Positions 17,837-27,559 of a DNA stretch of 64,000 nucleotides are shown here, piece by piece. Below the pieces are notes generated by a model. It did not search any database. It was not told where the DNA came from and saw nothing but the letters and a program-made list of their open reading frames with translations. Source of the stretch: Leptolinea sp. (GTDB lineage: Bacteria > Chloroflexota > Anaerolineae > Anaerolineales > Anaerolineaceae); NCBI GenBank assembly GCA_012798535.1, contig JAAZMZ010000020.1, positions 45,979-109,978 of the forward strand, in the 5' to 3' direction. How positions within the stretch are numbered: the stretch's first letter is position 1; each line of letters begins with the position of its first letter. Made by a program: the position numbers and the translations under genes.

Positions 17837-18916
17837 ATGCATATACAACCGGTCATGAATAATCAGGTGGGTTTCGTACGATTGCAGAACATGATGGAAA
17901 AGGCGTTACTTGCCAGTTCAATCGGACATTTGGGATTCATTCTGCTTTTTTTATGGCTGGGCATTCGAGAAATGGTGATTGTGAATATCATCAGCAGTAT
18001 CTGCTTGCTAACCAGTGTAGTACTGGCAAGCAAGAAAGTGATGATACCGGCATTTGTAATCGGCACTTCCGAAATTGTGATCCATGCGGCGTTGGCCATA
18101 TTCTTTATTGGATGGAACTGCGGTTTCCATTATTACCTCGTGGTTTTAATCCCATTTATTTATTTCTGGCCGTCTTGGACCAACAGAACGAAGTTAATTG
18201 CCAGTTTCACCTTATTTATTGCGTATGCTTTACTGTTCTTGTACACGCAAAACAAACCACCGCTGTACCAAATCCCAGTGTGGCAATCCAATCTGGTAAC
18301 CCTGTTAAATATTCTTATCGCTTTTGTAACCTTCACGGCAGTGGCGAAATTCTACCAATCCTTGATCACAGAAGCCGAGACGAACCTGTTAGCTGCCAAT
18401 GAACGCCTGTCAATGCTTGCCAAAACAGATCCCCTCACCGAACTGCACAATAGACGGACGATATTCGAAAAAATGGGTGAAGTGGAGAATTGTGCAAACT
18501 CAGAAGGAAAACATTTTTCGATCATCATCGCAGATATCGACCATTTTAAAGATTTCAATGACCGGTATGGGCATCAATTTGGGGATCAGGTCCTGATTTC
18601 CATCGCAAAAATCTTGCAGAATGCCACGCGAACAAGAGATGTAGTATCCCGATGGGGTGGTGAAGAATTTCTCATACTATTACCGGACACAAATGGAGAT
18701 GAAGCCAGGGAAGTCGCTGATAGAATGCGCATCATTATCGATCAGACATCTATCAACCTGGATAGACACGAGATCCACATTTCGATGACATTTGGTGTTG
18801 CGGAATGCGGCCTTGACGAAGGACTGGATAGCTGCATCAATCTGGCGGATAAAGCCCTGTATGAAGGAAAAAATCACGGCAGGAATCAGGTGGTTTTGTT
18901 AAAAACGCCTGAATAA
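17837..18916 (+). CDS. Membrane diguanylate cyclase (GGDEF)
   Basis: N-terminal multi-TM region; DPLTELHNRR, RWGGEEFLILLP (GGEEF), RTRD inhibitory-site motif 5 residues upstream. Confidence 0.93.
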   Translation: MHIQPVMNNQVGFVRLQNMMEKALLASSIGHLGFILLFLWLGIREMVIVNIISSICLLTSVVLASKKVMIPAFVIGTSEIVIHAALAIFFIGWNCGFHYYLVVLIPFIYFWPSWTNRTKLIASFTLFIAYALLFLYTQNKPPLYQIPVWQSNLVTLLNILIAFVTFTAVAKFYQSLITEAETNLLAANERLSMLAKTDPLTELHNRRTIFEKMGEVENCANSEGKHFSIIIADIDHFKDFNDRYGHQFGDQVLISIAKILQNATRTRDVVSRWGGEEFLILLPDTNGDEAREVADRMRIIIDQTSINLDRHEIHISMTFGVAECGLDEGLDSCINLADKALYEGKNHGRNQVVLLKTPE

Positions 18917-18942
18917 CCAAAGGTGATTTTGGGGAAAAAGAA

Positions 18943-18976
18943 ACAGGGCTGAATCCTAAACAGAATTCGGCCCTGT
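18943..18976 (+). terminator. Probable Rho-independent terminator after the GGDEF gene
   Basis: 12-bp stem ACAGGGCTGAAT/ATTCGGCCCTGT with one G-U; T7 tract shortly after (CTACTTTTTTT). Confidence 0.6.
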
Positions 18977-19071
18977 CTACTTTTTTTACCAGATTTGATG
19001 CAACAGCAGAAAGCTGCCATTTACAATGCAAGCCTTCAGCAGCTTCGACAGGATCGGCTACCGGAGTGTTA

Positions 19072-19782
19072 CTAGCTGCTGGTTGTCGTTTCGGTTGGTG
19101 GTGCGGTTGTTGCGGAGGGTTGTGTGGTTGAAGTGGCCGTGGCTGCTGTGGTTGGTGTGAACGTTGAAGTGGGAGTTGCTGTATTGTTGGCCACCACAAT
19201 TTCAACATACAGATTCGAACCGAACAATGATCCGCCGGGATTCTTGAGTTTCCAGTAACCTTTATAAGTACCAAGCTTGGTTGGGGCAGTCAGCTTGACA
19301 GATAGATCAATCTGTTTGCCAACCGGAATGGTATAAGGGATGTACACAGCCGAACCACCCATTACTTCGCCCGTGCTGAATGCCAGTTGATAACCGGTGG
19401 TCCAATCGCAGCTTCCAGTATTCTGTACACGCCATGTTTTTGTAAAAGTTGCGCCCGGTGTAATGACCGTACCATCCGCGATGGTTACATCACTGATATA
19501 GGCAAGATTATCACAGCCAACAGGATTAACCACTGTTGTCGGTGCTACTTGAGCCAGAGTTGGAATGACCAACGGTGCCTGGGTTGGAGCCACGGTTGCG
19601 GTGGACTCAGGTTTCATAGTAGCCGTTGGCTGGCTGGCTGCCTGTGCGGTCAATGAACCTGCCACAGAAGTGTAGATTTGGTCCGCGGAGGCTTTTTGCT
19701 TCTCTGTATCGTTGTTCGATGAACAGGATTGCAGTAGAACAAACAAGACCATAATTGAAATTAAAGTCAGACTTTTCTTCAT
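19072..19782 (-). CDS. Lipoprotein with NBR1-type Ig-like domain and Thr/Pro-rich C-terminal tail
   Basis: Lipobox-like VLLQSC; TKTWRVQNTGSCDWTTGYQLAFSTGEVMGG...LTAPTKLGTYKGYWKLKNPGGSLFG. Confidence 0.82.
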   Translation of the reverse strand: MKKSLTLISIMVLFVLLQSCSSNNDTEKQKASADQIYTSVAGSLTAQAASQPTATMKPESTATVAPTQAPLVIPTLAQVAPTTVVNPVGCDNLAYISDVTIADGTVITPGATFTKTWRVQNTGSCDWTTGYQLAFSTGEVMGGSAVYIPYTIPVGKQIDLSVKLTAPTKLGTYKGYWKLKNPGGSLFGSNLYVEIVVANNTATPTSTFTPTTAATATSTTQPSATTAPPTETTTSS

Positions 19783-19970
19783 TTTTTCCCGATTTTCTTC
19801 CTGATAAATGAATATGGACTGAGACTATTATAAATTGGTAACCTGTAATATTGACAAGAGATTTATGAGAAAATGCTGAGAAAGAAGATATACCGGTTTC
19901 TCGGAAAATGATTTCACAGCCATTTCACAGGCTTTTCAAGTATATTCTTATTGTTTGAAGTGATGTAGAG

Positions 19971-20660
19971 ATGAAAAAACCTATGCCAACCGTTTTAATT
20001 ATAGATGATGATCAAAAACTTCTAAAAATGCTCTCGCGAACGCTAATTTACGAGAATTTTGATGTGATCACAGCATCTAATGGGCAGGAAGCCATTCAAA
20101 GAATCAAGCTACACAAACCTGATCTCTTGATTGTGGATTGGATGATGCCCAAAATGGACGGACTCACACTGGTTCGTACCTTGCGTGAGGACGAAGATCG
20201 TACGATGGTGCTGATGCTCACAGCGAAGGACGAGATAGAGAATCGAGTGGAAGGATTGGAAGCCGGTGCGGATGATTATCTAGTAAAGCCATTTGCTCCG
20301 GCTGAGCTGGTTGCCAGGGTGCACGCCCTGCTGCGCCGAATTGACCCTTCATGTGACAATCAGGTATTGTCTTTCGGGAATATCTCATTGAATTTAAGTA
20401 CCCATGAAGTAACACGATGCGATCGAAAAATCAAACTGACGTTGACCGAATTCAATCTATTGCAATACTTTTTGCGCCATCCAAGGCAGGTACTGGAACG
20501 TGGACAGATACTTACCAGTGTCTGGGGATATGATTTTGGCGGAGATGATAATGTTCTGGAAATCTATATTGGTTATCTCCGAAAGAAACTCGAAGCCGGG
20601 AAAGAACCCAGAGTTATTCAGACCATCCGTGGTGTGGGTTATGTGATGCGCGAGGATTGA
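19971..20660 (+). CDS. OmpR-type response regulator
   Basis: IIDDDQKLL, LLIVDWMMPKMDG, DDYLVKPFAPAEL and C-terminal winged helix. Confidence 0.95.
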   Translation: MKKPMPTVLIIDDDQKLLKMLSRTLIYENFDVITASNGQEAIQRIKLHKPDLLIVDWMMPKMDGLTLVRTLREDEDRTMVLMLTAKDEIENRVEGLEAGADDYLVKPFAPAELVARVHALLRRIDPSCDNQVLSFGNISLNLSTHEVTRCDRKIKLTLTEFNLLQYFLRHPRQVLERGQILTSVWGYDFGGDDNVLEIYIGYLRKKLEAGKEPRVIQTIRGVGYVMRED

Positions 20661-22246
20661 TGTCCATTCGACTACGGTTTACATTCCTGTACAATGTCAT
20701 ACTTGCCATTACACTGGCGATCTTTGGTTTTTCTTTGTATTCCATTCAAGCCACAAGTACTCTGGAGGCATTGAAGAAAGAGATCATTCGCAGCAGCGAT
20801 ACACTGGGACAGTCAGTTTTACACACCGTAACGGATAAGAATCCGACGCAGAATACCGCCAGTGTTGGAAATCCACCGGTTAATTCAGATGAATCCATAG
20901 TGCCTTCAATATCAGAAAGCGCGAGTGGTATGGTTTCACCCTCAGCATCTAAAAACCCCGAAAATTTTCCTCCACCATCCAGACCGGGTAATTCACAGAC
21001 ACAATCGGATTTTCCTCCTCCTAAACCATTCACCTCTTTCACTTCTGATAAGGCCTTTCAATATTTACCTGAAAGGGAGGTTGTCAGAGTACTTGATTCT
21101 GATGGCAATTTAATCGCCAGTCCATACGGACGGAAAGAAGATGCACTGCCATTCAATCCATCGACGCAAGTGGAACTATCATCGGGAAAAGATTTCTGGG
21201 AGGAAGGTACTGTTCGCAGCCAGATGATGTTGATATATAACCGGCCCATTATTGATAATGGGGAAGTACAGTACATCTTGCAGGTTGCCAGACCACTTTC
21301 TGAGCGTAACCATTCGCTGGATTTGCTGCGTAATACTCTGATTCTGGCTTCACTCTGCACACTGGTCGCTGCGTTCGGGATTGGCTGGTTATTTTCCGGA
21401 ATCACCCTCCAACCAATCCAGCGCATTACAAGAACCGCGCAGACTATTGGTGAGGAACGTGATTTCTCCAAACGAGTTGAATATTCAGGACCTCGGGATG
21501 AAGTGGGACTACTGGCAGAGACTTTTAATTCGATGCTGTCACATCTTCAGGATGCCTACCAGCAGGTAGCTCATTCCCTTTCACAGCAGCGTGACTTTAT
21601 GGCGGATGTATCTCATGAATTACGAACCCCACTGACTACATTACGCGGTAATTTGGGACTGCTGGGACGAATCCCAACGCTACCTGATGATGAACAGAAG
21701 GATATTGTCAACGACATGGTTCTTGAAAGTGACAGGATGATCCGGTTGGTCAACGAACTTCTGAGTCTGGCACATGCGGATACGGGGAGAAAAATATCCA
21801 AAGAACGAATCCTCATTGCACCCCTTATTGAAGATTGCTACCGGCAGATTCAAAACCTTGATGAAGAACACAAGATATCGTGGAAATGCCCGAAACGATC
21901 GGCGATCCTGGGAGATCGGGATGCCTTTCGACAGATATTACTAATCCTCCTGGATAATTCAATGAAGTATTCCTCGGGTAATATCAGGATCGATGTTGAG
22001 CATAGAATCGATAAAATCCGAATAATAGTGGCAGATTCGGGTCAAGGGATCCCAGAGGATAAATTACCCCATATTTTTGACCGCTTTTATCGGGTGGATG
22101 AAGAATCATCATCAAAAGGATTCGGTCTTGGATTACCAATTGCACGGTCACTGGTTGAAAGTATGCAAGGATGCATAGAAATACAAAGTGAACCGGGTAA
22201 GGGGTGCAAGGTGATAATTGATTTTCCTGCCGTTACAGGAGATTGA
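20657..22246 (+). CDS. HAMP-domain sensor histidine kinase
   Basis: Two TMs, Ser/Pro-rich extracytoplasmic region, HAMP, DVSHELRTPLTTLRG, GFGLGLPIARSLVE; overlaps the response regulator stop. Confidence 0.93.
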   Translation: MMSIRLRFTFLYNVILAITLAIFGFSLYSIQATSTLEALKKEIIRSSDTLGQSVLHTVTDKNPTQNTASVGNPPVNSDESIVPSISESASGMVSPSASKNPENFPPPSRPGNSQTQSDFPPPKPFTSFTSDKAFQYLPEREVVRVLDSDGNLIASPYGRKEDALPFNPSTQVELSSGKDFWEEGTVRSQMMLIYNRPIIDNGEVQYILQVARPLSERNHSLDLLRNTLILASLCTLVAAFGIGWLFSGITLQPIQRITRTAQTIGEERDFSKRVEYSGPRDEVGLLAETFNSMLSHLQDAYQQVAHSLSQQRDFMADVSHELRTPLTTLRGNLGLLGRIPTLPDDEQKDIVNDMVLESDRMIRLVNELLSLAHADTGRKISKERILIAPLIEDCYRQIQNLDEEHKISWKCPKRSAILGDRDAFRQILLILLDNSMKYSSGNIRIDVEHRIDKIRIIVADSGQGIPEDKLPHIFDRFYRVDEESSSKGFGLGLPIARSLVESMQGCIEIQSEPGKGCKVIIDFPAVTGD

Positions 22247-22365
22247 ACGGCAATTCAAGAATTACAAAGAAATGAATAAATCCTATGAATTAATGCAATC
22301 CTTAACCTTCAAAAAACCATGAATTGCTGGTATATATGTATGAAACACAATTACCAGGTACATTC

Positions 22366-23817
22366 ATGGAAAAGAAAAAGATCAATAAAGCAGAGCAAAT
22401 TCTGGTGATGAAATTTGGGGGGACATCGGTAGGTTCACCTGAAGCAATGCAGTCTGTGCTGGATATCATTGCGAAAGAACAACCTGTCTGGAAAGGTATT
22501 GTTCCGGTTGTGTCTGCACTAAATGGTGTGACCAATCTTCTACTGGATTCCGCACAGAAAGCGGCATCTGGTGAAAGATTCGTCATTGATGCCAATGCCA
22601 AAGAATTACACAATCGACATCAGGTTATGCTAGATAAGCTGATCGAATCTGATGTAGAAAAACGGAAAGTTGGTTGGGAGATCAACCAATTGATCGGTGA
22701 ATTTACCAATCTTGTAGAAGCGATGTATATTCTGGGTGAAGCGTCACCACGGGGAATTGATGCGGTGGGTTCACTGGGTGAACGTATGTGTGCGCGGATA
22801 CTTACAGCCGCCTTGAACGAAAGAAAGATAAAAGCCACTGCCATAGATTCAACACAATTGATCGTTACGGATGCCCGTTTTACCTCTGCCAATCCGGATG
22901 AGACTGCCAGTAAGAAGAAGATAAAAACAACTTTGCTGCCGTTGATCGAGAAGGGATTCATTCCTGTCGTCACCGGTTTTATCGGCGCCACTCCGGATGG
23001 TGTGGTGACCACTCTTGGACGCGGAGGAAGTGATTTTAGCGCCGCCTTGCTGGGTGCTGCTTTACCGGCAGGTGAAGTATGGATCTGGACGGATGTAAAT
23101 GGTGTTATGACGGCTGATCCCAGGCTGGTCCAAGATGCACAGACAATCGAGCACCTATCCTATCGGGAAGTATCCGAACTGGCGTATTTTGGAGCAAAAG
23201 TTCTTCATCCAAAGACAATTCGCCCGGTTATCGAGAATAATATTCCGTTGCGGGTATGCAACACTTTTGCCCCCACAGTATCGGGAACATGGGTTGTCTC
23301 GGATAAGTCTTATATCACTGAGGGGATTGTAAAAGCCGTCACGGCCATCAGTGACCTCTCACTGGTCACAGTTGAAGGAACCGGTATGCTGGGTGTTCCC
23401 GGTGTAGCCGCCAGAACATTTGAAGCGGTGGCAAAAACGAAAACAAGTGTGCCTTTGATCTCTCAGGCTTCTTCGGAACAATCCATTTGTTTCACTGTTC
23501 CCATTGAAGCGGCAGAGCGTGTTCAGAGGGCACTGGAAGTAACTTTCGCCGGCGAAATCCAACGAAGAGATATTGATAAGATTTCTATCTCTCCTGCCAT
23601 TGGAATTGTCTCGGTGGTTGGCGCGGGAATGCGGTATACCCCGGGAGTGGCAGGCCGGATCTTCACGGCACTGGGTGATGCAAAGGTAAATGTCATTGCC
23701 ATTGCCCAGGGTTCATCCGAGGTTTCGATCAGCCTGGTGGTCACCCAGGCAGATCTAAAGCGGGCTGTAAAAACACTGCATGAACTGATCCAACAGGATC
23801 AGGGAGGATCAAAATGA
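22366..23817 (+). CDS. Aspartate kinase with C-terminal ACT domains
   Basis: [54 protein letters not shown]; ACT-like [37 protein letters not shown]. Internal ATG 22366 preferred. Confidence 0.93.
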   Translation: [483 protein letters not shown]

Positions 23818-24869
23818 ACAAGAAAATTCCCGTGGCGATACTGGGTGCCAACGGAAGTGTAGGTCAACGATTCATACAGCTTCTGGAAGGACACCCGTGG
23901 TTTGAAGTGCGATGTTTGACGGGTTCTGACAGATCTATTGGTAAACCATATAAAGAAACCTGTCATTGGATTTTGCCTGAAAAGATGCCCGATGCGGTAA
24001 GGAACATGGTTATCAAGGAAAATGAAGCAGCAGGTAAAGAGTGTGTGGTGGCATTTTCGGCCATGCCCGCCGACCAGGCTAAGGCCGTGGAACCATTACT
24101 GGCCGCACAGGGACTGGCTGTTGTTTCAAATGCTTCGGCTCACCGCATGGACGCAGACGTACCCATCCTACTGCCCGAGGTGAATCCCGAACATACCGCA
24201 CTGGTGAACATCCAGACCGCCAATAAAAAACAAAAAGGCTTCATCGTCACAAACCCAAACTGCACCAGCACGGGATTGACGGTATCTCTGAAACCTTTGC
24301 TGGATACCTTTGGTATAAAACAGGTGATCGCTGTCTCTTTGCAGGCTTTATCCGGTGCGGGATACCCTGGTGTGGCATCTCTGGATATTATTGATAATGT
24401 CGTCCCTTTTATCAAAGGGGAAGAAGAAAAAGTCGAATCAGAACCACTGAAAATGTTGGGTTGTTTCGTTCAGAATCAGATACAAAAAGCAAATTTTGTT
24501 ATATCGGCTCACACAAACCGGGTGGCTGTGACTGATGGCCACACTGTGTGTGTTTCCATAAAATGTGACTCATCCATCAAACCGGAGGATGCCGTAGAGG
24601 TGATGCGGTCCTATCAATGCCCGGAAATCAGTCGTGAATTACCATCTTCACCCTGGCCGGTAATACAGGTGATGGATGAAGTCGACCGACCTCAACCTCG
24701 CCTGGATAGAGCGGTCGGTAACGGTATGACCACGATCGTCGGTCGTGTTCGCGTGGATCCGATCATGGGTTTGAAATATGTGGTCTTATCTCATAACACG
24801 ATCCGCGGCGCTGCCGGAGGTGCGATTTACAACGCCGAATTGCTTGTGCAGCAAAAATTGGTTGGTTAG
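23814..24869 (+). CDS. asd: Aspartate-semialdehyde dehydrogenase
   Basis: ILGANGSVGQRFIQLL, VVSNASAHRM, VTNPNCTSTGL (catalytic Cys), ISAHTNRVAVTDGHTVCVSI; overlaps aspartate kinase stop. Confidence 0.93.
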   Translation: MNKKIPVAILGANGSVGQRFIQLLEGHPWFEVRCLTGSDRSIGKPYKETCHWILPEKMPDAVRNMVIKENEAAGKECVVAFSAMPADQAKAVEPLLAAQGLAVVSNASAHRMDADVPILLPEVNPEHTALVNIQTANKKQKGFIVTNPNCTSTGLTVSLKPLLDTFGIKQVIAVSLQALSGAGYPGVASLDIIDNVVPFIKGEEEKVESEPLKMLGCFVQNQIQKANFVISAHTNRVAVTDGHTVCVSIKCDSSIKPEDAVEVMRSYQCPEISRELPSSPWPVIQVMDEVDRPQPRLDRAVGNGMTTIVGRVRVDPIMGLKYVVLSHNTIRGAAGGAIYNAELLVQQKLVG

Positions 24870-24996
24870 TCTGGGTGTTTTTATCGGAATTTCACCGTAA
24901 ATTCCGGTATGAGATATAATTCTGCAGGTTTTCCCCATGCCAGAGCCTGGGGCATCTCATCCCGCTCAGGGAGTAATTCCCGGAGGACGTACCCTT

Positions 24997-26385
24997 ATGG
25001 GACGACGAAACAATATCATCTTTCTTTTGATCATGCTTTTAGTGGCAGTTTCCGTATGGATCGATCTGCCCGGAAATCCGGGTATTAAGATCGGAGATTT
25101 TGAACGCAGTTTAAAGACGCAACTTGGATTGGACCTGCGTGGTGGTTTGCGTGTTCTGCTGGAAGCTGATCTTCCCGCGGAAACACAGGTGACTTCAACT
25201 GAATTGGAAGAAGCCAAGAAGATTCTGGAAAGCCGGGCGAATGGTCTGGGAGTAAGTGAAGTGACCTTCCAGGTGGCCGGCAACCGGCGTATTGTCGGTG
25301 AATTTCCCGGATTAACTGAAACCAGCCAGGTAATCCAGACGCTGAAACAGGTCGGCCAACTGGCCTTCATTCCAATGGGGAATAACCCTGTGCCTGAAGG
25401 GCAGAAGGTAAAGATCGATTACACAAAGATCGGGACAAAAACGGGTGTTATTCCGGATAATAAATTGCCGGAAACCACGGCGTCTGGTGATGCCGCTAAA
25501 GCGGCAAGCGAGATGGTATATTCGCCACTGATGTCCGGAGCTGATCTTGATCAAGTTACCGTTGGAAGAGACCAACTGGGTCAATACTCGGTCAACTTCA
25601 CGCTCAAAGATACCGCCTCCAAAATGTTCGGTGAATTCACTTCCAAGCATATCGGTGAATACCTGGTCATTGTTCTTGATGATGTGGTGATTTCAACCCC
25701 AACCATCAATTCGGCCATTACCGAAGGCAAGGGTCAGATTTCTGGCAGATTCACAGTGGACACAGCCAATGACCTGATGATCCAGTTGAAATACGGCTCA
25801 CTACCAATTCCCTTCAAGGTTGTGCAGAGCCAATCAGTTGGATCTACGCTTGGACAGGATTCCATCGATAAATCCTTGATCGCAGGCGCGATTGGTCTTG
25901 CGCTTACGGTACTATTCCTAATTCTCACCTATAGGTTGCCCGGTATTATGGCCAGTCTGGCACTTGCCATGTATGCCGCCATTTCTCTGGCAATCTACAA
26001 ATTGATCCCGGTTACTTTGACACTCCCTGGTATCGCGGGTTTTATCCTGAGTGTTGGTATGGCCGTTGACTCGAATGTGCTGATCTTTGAAAGAATGAAA
26101 GAAGAACTGCGAGCCGGCCGTACCGTAAAACAGGCAATCAATCTGGGATGGTCCCGTGCCTGGTCATCCATCAAAGACTCCAATGTCACATCTTTGATCT
26201 CCTGCATAATTCTGTTCTGGTTTGGGAATGCGTTTGGCGCCAGTCTGGTGAAGGGTTTTGCCGTGACGCTGTTCATTGGTATCTTCTTGAGCCTTTTCAC
26301 TGCGATCACGGTTACCCGCGCGCTTCTGCATGCCGTACTTGATAATATCAAGTTCGCTGAAAAACCAGGATGGTTTGGAGTCTAG
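24997..26385 (+). CDS. secD: Protein translocase subunit SecD
   Basis: LGLDLRGGLRVLLEADL, GISGRFTVDTANDLMIQLKYGSLPIPF, VGMAVDSNVLIFERMKEELRAGRTVKQAINLGWSRAWSSIKDSNVTSLI; GGAGGA before ATG 24997. Confidence 0.95.
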   Translation: MGRRNNIIFLLIMLLVAVSVWIDLPGNPGIKIGDFERSLKTQLGLDLRGGLRVLLEADLPAETQVTSTELEEAKKILESRANGLGVSEVTFQVAGNRRIVGEFPGLTETSQVIQTLKQVGQLAFIPMGNNPVPEGQKVKIDYTKIGTKTGVIPDNKLPETTASGDAAKAASEMVYSPLMSGADLDQVTVGRDQLGQYSVNFTLKDTASKMFGEFTSKHIGEYLVIVLDDVVISTPTINSAITEGKGQISGRFTVDTANDLMIQLKYGSLPIPFKVVQSQSVGSTLGQDSIDKSLIAGAIGLALTVLFLILTYRLPGIMASLALAMYAAISLAIYKLIPVTLTLPGIAGFILSVGMAVDSNVLIFERMKEELRAGRTVKQAINLGWSRAWSSIKDSNVTSLISCIILFWFGNAFGASLVKGFAVTLFIGIFLSLFTAITVTRALLHAVLDNIKFAEKPGWFGV

Positions 26386-26394
26386 GAGTTCTCT

Positions 26395-27324
26395 ATGGAA
26401 ATCGTAAAACACCGCTACATGTTCTTTTTACTTTCTCTGATCATTATCATACCGGGCATGATTGCCTGGGCGGTATGGGGTATGCCGTTATCTCATGACT
26501 TTACTGGCGGTTCTATGTTGGACATAAAATTCGATGCTGGTAAAGCTCCGACTCCGACAGAAATAATGGCCGTCTATGATTCGCTGAATATTCCTGATCC
26601 ATACGTTCAAACCTCGGAAAATGATGTCCGGATCATTCGCTCGAAATACATGGATGAGGAAACCAAGGATAAGGTACTGGCAGAACTAAAAACAAAGTTC
26701 AACAGCAATATCGAAATCCTTCAATTTGAAACCGTGGGTCCGACGATTGGAAAGGAAATCGCAAGCCGGGCTGCCATCACCGTAGCTCTGGCTTCCATCG
26801 GGATTTTACTGTATATCACCTGGGCTTTCCGGGGAATTCCAAATGCTTTCCGTTATGGAACTTCCGCCATTATCGCCATGCTCCATGATGTCCTTGTCAT
26901 ACTCGGTTTTGGCGCCATCTTTGGACATTTTCTCGGATGGGAAGTGGATACCCTGTTCTTGACGGCCGTATTGACGGTGATCGGTTATTCCGTGAATGAT
27001 ACGGTGGTGATCTTCGATAGAATTAGGGAGAATTCTCACATCCTGAGAAATCTACCCTATGAAAAAGTTGTCAATCATTCCATCGTTCAAACGTTCAACC
27101 GCTCATTAAAGACATCGTTCACAGTCATGTTGACTTTGCTGGCTCTGATGTTATTCGGTGGAGTCTCCATCTATCGGTTTGCCGCGATCTTATTCATCGG
27201 TATTCTCTCCGGGACCTACTCTTCAATCTTCAATGCCGCCATGATCCTGGTTGTATGGGAAAACCGCGAATGGAATAACTGGTTCAAACCGAAGAAGAAA
27301 ACCGACGAAGTTGTAGCTGCCTGA
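26395..27324 (+). CDS. secF: Protein translocase subunit SecF
   Basis: HDFTGGSMLDIKF, ETVGPTIGKEIASRAAITVALASIGILLYI, VIGYSVNDTVVIFDRIREN, HSIVQTFNRSLKTSFTVMLTLLAL. Confidence 0.95.
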   Translation: MEIVKHRYMFFLLSLIIIIPGMIAWAVWGMPLSHDFTGGSMLDIKFDAGKAPTPTEIMAVYDSLNIPDPYVQTSENDVRIIRSKYMDEETKDKVLAELKTKFNSNIEILQFETVGPTIGKEIASRAAITVALASIGILLYITWAFRGIPNAFRYGTSAIIAMLHDVLVILGFGAIFGHFLGWEVDTLFLTAVLTVIGYSVNDTVVIFDRIRENSHILRNLPYEKVVNHSIVQTFNRSLKTSFTVMLTLLALMLFGGVSIYRFAAILFIGILSGTYSSIFNAAMILVVWENREWNNWFKPKKKTDEVVAA

Positions 27325-27333
27325 AAAAATGAC

Positions 27334-27364
27334 AAAACCGCCCGGAATAATTCGGGCGGTTTTT
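27334..27364 (+). terminator. Rho-independent terminator after secF
   Basis: Stem AAAACCGCCCG/CGGGCGGTTTT with T5. Confidence 0.92.
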
Positions 27365-27517
27365 ATGTGGAGCTTAAGGTTTGTTCGGGTAAATAATTCG
27401 TAATAAAATGATGCGAGTTTTTAGTACAGCTTAAAGGATCTTACAAATAGTTAAGAGTTATCTAAGAATTTACTCAAAGACTTGCATTGATTGAGAAATC
27501 TGGTAAACTAAAGCCAG

Positions 27518-27554
27518 ACGAACATTTGGGTGCCCCCCTCACCCAGGTGTTCGT
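27518..27554. terminator. Hairpin / probable terminator of the ftsZ-led minus-strand operon
   Basis: 15-bp stem ACGAACATTTGGGTG/CACCCAGGTGTTCGT with two G-U pairs and C-rich loop, directly downstream of the 27560 stop. Confidence 0.65.
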
Positions 27555-27559
27555 TGCTT

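Noticed and set aside
18837-19274. 145-aa minus-strand ORF with Gln/Pro-rich sequence
   Set aside because: Alternate-frame translation of the Thr-rich tail of the 19072..19782 lipoprotein and downstream intergenic DNA.
22620-23012. Minus-strand 130-aa ORF inside aspartate kinase
   Set aside because: Antisense shadow of a strongly conserved enzyme.
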